Positions 60,279 through 64,000 of a stretch of DNA of 64,000 bases are shown in pieces (the stretch's first letter is position 1; every line of letters starts with the position of its first letter). The translations under genes and the position numbers were made by a program. Under the pieces are notes generated by a model, which saw nothing but the letters and a program-made list of their open reading frames with translations, searched no databases and was not told where the DNA came from. This stretch comes from Bacteroidota bacterium (GTDB lineage: Bacteria; Bacteroidota; Rhodothermia; Rhodothermales; JANQRZ01), in NCBI GenBank assembly GCA_038746285.1, contig JBCDKT010000008.1, forward strand, positions 1 to 64,000, in the 5' to 3' direction.

Positions 60279-61424
60279 ATGGCTGATTCCGCCCCCGCTC
60301 CCGTCAAAGTTCGCGGCCTCGAAGGCATCGTCGCGCTCGACACCGAACTCTCGTACATCAACGGCCAGGAAGGCGAACTGCTCTACCGCGGCTACGACAT
60401 CAAGGACCTCGCGAAGAACGCCTCGTTCGAGGAGGTCGCCTTCCTCCTCTGGAACCGCCGCCTCCCGAACCAGCAGGAGCTAGACGAGCTAACCCGTCAG
60501 CTACAGTCGGAGCGAGCGCTCCCGCCCGAGGTCCTCGACCACCTCCGGCACCACACGCCGAAGGACGCCAACTCGATGTCCGCCCTCCGCTCAGCGACGA
60601 GCATGCTGGCCGACTTCGACCCAGACGTCGAGAGCCACGAGCGCGAGGCCAACTACCGCAACGCCGTCCGGCTGACGGCTAAGATGCCGACGATCGTCGC
60701 CGCCTTCGACCGCGTCCGCAAAGGCAAAGACCCGGTCGCGCCGAAGGGCGAGGGCTCGATGGCGTACGACTTCCTCTACATGCTCAACGGCGAGGCCCCC
60801 GGCCCGAGCGCCGAAGCCGTGATGGACGCCGCCCTCGTCCTCCACGCCGAGCACGGCCTGAACGCCTCGACGTTCACCTGCCGCGTCATCGGCGCGACGC
60901 TCTCGGACATGTACTCCTCCGTCGCCGGTGCCATCGGCGCGCTCAAGGGCCCGCTCCACGGTGGGGCCAACATCAAGGTGATGGAGACGCTGATCGACAT
61001 CAAGGAGTCCGGCCAGACGCCGGCGGCCTACGTCCAGGAGAAGCTCGCGGCGAAGGAGCGCTTCATGGGCTTCGGCCACCGGGTCTACAAGACCTACGAC
61101 CCGCGCGCGGTCATCCTCCGCGACATGCTCGAGGACCTCTCCGACGAGAAGGGCGACCGCTGGTGGTACGAGACCTCGAAGACGATGATGGACGAGGTCT
61201 ACGACGCGAAGGGCCTCTACCCGAACGTCGACTTCTTCAGCGCGTCGGTCTACCACCTCCTCGGCATCGAGCGCGACCTCTACACGCCGATCTTCGCCAT
61301 CTCGCGCGTCACCGGCTGGACGGCCCACCTCCTGGAGCAGTGGGAGGACAACCGCCTGATCCGCCCCCGCGCCGAGTACGTCGGCCCGCGCGGCGAGACC
61401 GTCACGCCGATCGCCGAGCGCTAG
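60279..61424 (+). CDS. gltA: Citrate synthase
   Basis: 381 aa from the ATG at 60279; the frame opens earlier at 60195 but the added residues are not conserved. Catalytic residues are in the expected blocks: His in LVLHAEHGLNASTFT, GPLHGGANIKVME, His in FGHRVYKTYDPRA, and the late acidic region. It condenses acetyl-CoA and oxaloacetate, the entry to the TCA cycle. Length matches short citrate synthases. The sdh genes start 180 bp downstream after a terminator-like hairpin, giving a TCA cluster. Confidence 0.95.
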   Translation: MADSAPAPVKVRGLEGIVALDTELSYINGQEGELLYRGYDIKDLAKNASFEEVAFLLWNRRLPNQQELDELTRQLQSERALPPEVLDHLRHHTPKDANSMSALRSATSMLADFDPDVESHEREANYRNAVRLTAKMPTIVAAFDRVRKGKDPVAPKGEGSMAYDFLYMLNGEAPGPSAEAVMDAALVLHAEHGLNASTFTCRVIGATLSDMYSSVAGAIGALKGPLHGGANIKVMETLIDIKESGQTPAAYVQEKLAAKERFMGFGHRVYKTYDPRAVILRDMLEDLSDEKGDRWWYETSKTMMDEVYDAKGLYPNVDFFSASVYHLLGIERDLYTPIFAISRVTGWTAHLLEQWEDNRLIRPRAEYVGPRGETVTPIAER

Positions 61425-61445
61425 CGCCCGAAGCGGACACCCAGC

Positions 61446-61509
61446 AAGAGCAGAAGCAGGTCAGAGCAGCGCGGCCCCCGCGCGGCCCCGATCCGCTTCT
61501 GCTCTTTCC
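61446..61509 (+). terminator. Terminator-like hairpin after citrate synthase
   Basis: AAGAGCAGAAGC (61446-61457) pairs perfectly with GCTTCTGCTCTT (61495-61506), with a second GC-rich stem inside (CGCGGCCCCCGCG) and TCCC after. Twelve base pairs and its position support termination or attenuation before sdhC. Confidence 0.6.
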
Positions 61510-61604
61510 CATTTGTGCCGCGCCCGGTCTCGCCTTACATTCCGGTATCAGGTTTGCCCCGATGTGAGCCTCAGACGCTCCACGATCCCACCCAAACCGC
61601 TGCT

Positions 61605-62006
61605 ATGTATACGTCCACCGTCCAGGAGTACAAGCCGAAGGCATTCACACGCTACAAAATCCGAACGGGGATGTTCGCGTGGATGCTCCACCGGCTCACG
61701 GGCCTCGCGCTCGTCGGCTACCTCGTCACGCATGTGTGGGGCCTCAAGGCCATCACCGACGCCAGCGCCTACAACGCGCTCATCACGGAGTACCACGGCC
61801 CGATCTTCAAGGTCGGCGAGTTCATGCTCCTCGGGGCCGTCGTGTGGCACGCGCTCAACGGGCTGCGGATCGTGCTGATCGACTTCCTCGGGTGGAGCCC
61901 GAACCAGAAGCGGCTGTTCTGGACGCTCGGCGGCGTGGCCGCGCTCCTGTTCATCGTGGGCGGCTACCCGAGCATCGCGGCGCTCATCTCGCACTACGGT
62001 TCGTGA
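61605..62006 (+). CDS. sdhC: Succinate dehydrogenase cytochrome b556 subunit
   Basis: 133 aa with three membrane helices. The haem-proximal signature HRLTGLALVGYLVTHVWGL is at about residues 30-48, and VVWHALNGLRIVLIDFLGW follows with the ligand histidine. It anchors the dehydrogenase and hands electrons to quinone. The ATG at 61605 (MYTSTVQEYKPKAF) is preferred to one 30 codons upstream. Gene order sdhC-sdhD-sdhA follows. Confidence 0.9.
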   Translation: MYTSTVQEYKPKAFTRYKIRTGMFAWMLHRLTGLALVGYLVTHVWGLKAITDASAYNALITEYHGPIFKVGEFMLLGAVVWHALNGLRIVLIDFLGWSPNQKRLFWTLGGVAALLFIVGGYPSIAALISHYGS

Positions 62007-62008
62007 AT

Positions 62009-62084
62009 GGGCTGTTAGCTTCTGGCTGTTAGCTCTTGGTTCTCACCCCTCAGCTAATAGCCAACGGCCAATAGCTGAAAGCCA
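62009..62084. repeat. Intergenic inverted repeat of TTAGCT/ATTGGC words
   Basis: GGCTGTTAGCTTCTGGCTGT faces AGCTAATAGCCAACGGCCAA and more, the shuffled reverse complement, in the 86-bp gap between sdhC and sdhD. It uses a different word set from the GGATAGA family but has the same build. Confidence 0.6.
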
Positions 62085-62092
62085 GTCCTCTG

Positions 62093-62686
62093 ATGCCTAG
62101 CAAATACGGAAAAACAGCCCGGTCGAGTGCGTTCCAGTGGTTCCTCCACCGGATCACCGGGACCTTCCTCGTCTTCCTGCTGATCACCCACTTCTGGGTC
62201 CAGCACTACGACCGCACCACGGCCTCGATCTCGCACGACGTGGTGACGGCCGAGCAGGCCGAGCAGGGCGTCCTGCCGCGCTACTCCGACGAGGCCAACG
62301 CCGCCGTCGCGGCGCGCAAGCGGGCGATGCAGGAGCGGCAGGCCCCGTTCAGCCCGGTCGTCCCGGCCCAGGAGCGCCCGGACCCGAGCGCCGGCGAGAT
62401 CCCCGGCCCGACGCATCCGCCCGCCGAGGAAGCCGGTGCCACGCCCTACGACATCCTCATGCTCCGCCTCGCCGACCCGGTCTACGCGGTGCTCTGGAAG
62501 GGCTTCAACATCCTCTTCCTGCTCTTCGCCCTGCACCACGGCTTCTACGGGCTCAACAACATCATCACCGACTACGTCCGCAACGACCTCGCCCGCGCGA
62601 CGGCGATCACGCTCTCGTGGGGCCTCGCGCTCGTGCTCTTCGTCATCGGCACCTACTCGGTGACGGTGGCGGGCTTGAACCTGTAG
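62093..62686 (+). CDS. sdhD: Succinate dehydrogenase membrane anchor subunit, with long loop
   Basis: 197 aa. The first helix is FQWFLHRITGTFLVFLLITH, the second LWKGFNILFLLFALHHGFYG and the third LSWGLALVLFVIGTYSVTVA. Between the first and second helices lies an extra loop of about 80 residues rich in A, P, E and R (NAAVAARKRAMQERQAPF and PSAGEIPGPTHPPAEE). Ordinary SdhD anchors are about 115-130 aa. The His pair in ALHHGFYG supports haem/quinone binding. Confidence 0.88.
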   Translation: MPSKYGKTARSSAFQWFLHRITGTFLVFLLITHFWVQHYDRTTASISHDVVTAEQAEQGVLPRYSDEANAAVAARKRAMQERQAPFSPVVPAQERPDPSAGEIPGPTHPPAEEAGATPYDILMLRLADPVYAVLWKGFNILFLLFALHHGFYGLNNIITDYVRNDLARATAITLSWGLALVLFVIGTYSVTVAGLNL

Positions 62687-62707
62687 AAGTGAGGGCAAAC
62701 CTTGTAC

Positions 62708-62727
62708 GGGCGCAGCACGCTGCGCCC
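62708..62727. repeat. Palindrome in the sdhD-sdhA spacer
   Basis: GGGCGCAGC and GCTGCGCCC around a 2-nt centre, then CTGCC. It is the same element as in the permease spacers at 24560 and 26983, with one base changed in the centre, although no FtsX gene is near. Confidence 0.8.
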
Positions 62728-62752
62728 CTGCCTCTGCACTAACCGCAACGCT

Positions 62753-64000
62753 ATGACTTTTACGCATGACATCGTGATTGTGGGCGCAGGCGGCGCGGGC
62801 CTGATGGCGGCGCTCTACGCCCGCGAAGGCGGGGCCGACGTGGCCGTCGTCTCCAAGCTCCACCCGCTGCGCTCGCACACCGGCGCGGCCCAGGGCGGCA
62901 TCGGTGCCGCGCTCGGCAACGAGGAGGAGGACTCCTGGCTCTGGCACACGTTCGACACCGTCAAGGGCTCGGACTACCTCGGCGACCAGGACGCCATCGA
63001 GCAGATGTGCCGCGACGCGCCGAAGACGATCATCGAGCTCGAGCACTACGGCGTCCCGTTCAGCCGCAACCAGGAGGGGCTGATCTCGCAGCGCCGCTTC
63101 GGCGGGCACACGCGCAACTTCGGCGAGGCCGCCGTCCGCCGCGCCTGCCACGCCGCCGACCGTACCGGCCACACAATCCTCCACACGCTCTACGACCAAT
63201 GCACCCAGAAGGAGGTCAAGTTCTACGACGAGTTCCAGATGCTCGACCTCGTCCGGGACGACGACGGCGCGGTCGTCGGGATCGTGGCCTACGAGATCAT
63301 GACGGGCGAGGTGCACACGTTCCACTCCAAGATCACCTGCTTCGCCACCGGCGGCTACGGGCGCGCCTTCAAGACGACCTCGAACGCCCACGCCGGCACC
63401 GGCGACGGGATGGCGATCGCGCTCCGGGCGGGCTTCCCGCTCCAGGACATGGAGTTCGTCCAGTTCCACCCGACGGGCCTCTACCGCCTCGGCATCCTCA
63501 TCACCGAGGGCGCGCGCGGTGAGGGCGGCATCCTGCGCAACTCCGAGGGCGAGCGCTTCATGGAGCGCTACGCGCCGACGGTCAAGGACCTCGCCCCGCG
63601 CGACATGGTCAGCCAGTGCATCTACAAGGAGATCCGCGAGGGCCGCGGCATCCAGGGCCGCGACCACGTCGTGCTCGACATGACCCACGTCGGCACCGAG
63701 GTGCTGGAGCACAAGCTCCCCGAGATCACCGAGTTCAGCCGCGTCTACCTCGGCATCGACCCCGTCAAGACCCCGATCCCGGTCGCGCCGACGTGCCACT
63801 ACGCGATGGGCGGCATCCCGACCAACGTCGACGGCCAGGTCGTCCAGGGGCCGGACCGCGAGGCCGACGTCGTCCCCGGCTTCTACGCCATCGGCGAGAC
63901 CGCCTGCGTGAGCGTCCACGGGGCCAACCGCCTCGGGACCAACTCGCTGCTCGACCTCGTCGTCTTCGGCCGCCGCGCCGGGATCGCGATGGCGGACGAG
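62753..64000 (+). CDS. sdhA: Succinate dehydrogenase flavoprotein subunit (3' end outside window)
   Basis: The first 416 codons are open from the ATG at 62753 to the right edge. The FAD-binding start [18 protein letters not shown] is followed by the covalent flavin histidine in [16 protein letters not shown]. Substrate and catalytic motifs [37 protein letters not shown] and [16 protein letters not shown] are all present. It oxidises succinate to fumarate. The palindrome lies 25 nt upstream. An iron-sulphur subunit gene presumably follows. Confidence 0.95.
   Translation, partial: MTFTHDIVIVGAGGAGLMAALYAREGGADVAVVSKLHPLRSHTGAAQGGIGAALGNEEEDSWLWHTFDTVKGSDYLGDQDAIEQMCRDAPKTIIELEHYGVPFSRNQEGLISQRRFGGHTRNFGEAAVRRACHAADRTGHTILHTLYDQCTQKEVKFYDEFQMLDLVRDDDGAVVGIVAYEIMTGEVHTFHSKITCFATGGYGRAFKTTSNAHAGTGDGMAIALRAGFPLQDMEFVQFHPTGLYRLGILITEGARGEGGILRNSEGERFMERYAPTVKDLAPRDMVSQCIYKEIREGRGIQGRDHVVLDMTHVGTEVLEHKLPEITEFSRVYLGIDPVKTPIPVAPTCHYAMGGIPTNVDGQVVQGPDREADVVPGFYAIGETACVSVHGANRLGTNSLLDLVVFGRRAGIAMADE

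Overview
The window is GC-rich (only short stretches near 5.6 kb and 6.9 kb are AT-rich) and gene-dense, with many 1-4 nt start/stop overlaps and few recognisable Shine-Dalgarno sequences. A citrate synthase gene followed by sdhC-sdhD-sdhA, an RNase E/G with a very large disordered insert, lipoprotein signals, and long runs of FtsX-type permeases point to an aerobic Gram-negative bacterium of the Bacteroidota/Rhodothermota group (Rhodothermales-like). That placement is inferred from gene content; there is no rRNA or tRNA gene here to test it.

Layout. 1-8.7 kb is a mixed, partly decayed accessory stretch. It holds a TPR-type repeat that runs into a fragment of an AbgT transporter, a ParD/ParE-like toxin-antitoxin pair, a DEAD-box helicase with a ChaN-like lipoprotein gene, an M49-like zinc peptidase, a decayed IS4 element with a 9-bp target duplication, a HAD phosphatase, and a Panacea-type antitoxin whose partner toxin carries an in-frame amber codon.

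8.8-53.6 kb is dominated by one system: a sensor kinase and NtrC-type sigma-54 activator, a divergent HlyD/MacA-like adaptor, two LolD/MacB-like ATPases, and ten paralogous permeases of about 790-830 aa with two FtsX domains each. Four sites (11.8, 19.5, 33.5 and 46.85 kb) share one regulatory layout. Two 16-bp palindromes close to TGTGCGCTGGCGCACA lie exactly 21 bp apart, and 54-67 bp further on is a -24/-12 element directly before an adaptor or permease gene. The simplest reading is that the NtrC-type protein encoded at 10.3-11.7 kb drives all four units as one envelope-export regulon. Most spacers between permease genes are 38-39 bp and are built around palindromes whose cores differ but whose pairing is kept.

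Inside this block sit a MocR-type regulator with an S41 peptidase and a GNAT-DUF1272-DinB operon, whose two promoters share an identically spaced 60-bp cassette. An AraC regulator and an ABC-2 transporter whose permease is fused to an M1 aminopeptidase also sit there.

53.6-64 kb is mostly housekeeping: a VapBC pair, a YdjM-like membrane protein, aroQ, a PhnP-like hydrolase, RNase E/G, citrate synthase and the succinate dehydrogenase operon, which runs off the right edge. Several intergenic spaces carry imperfect inverted repeats built from short shuffled words.
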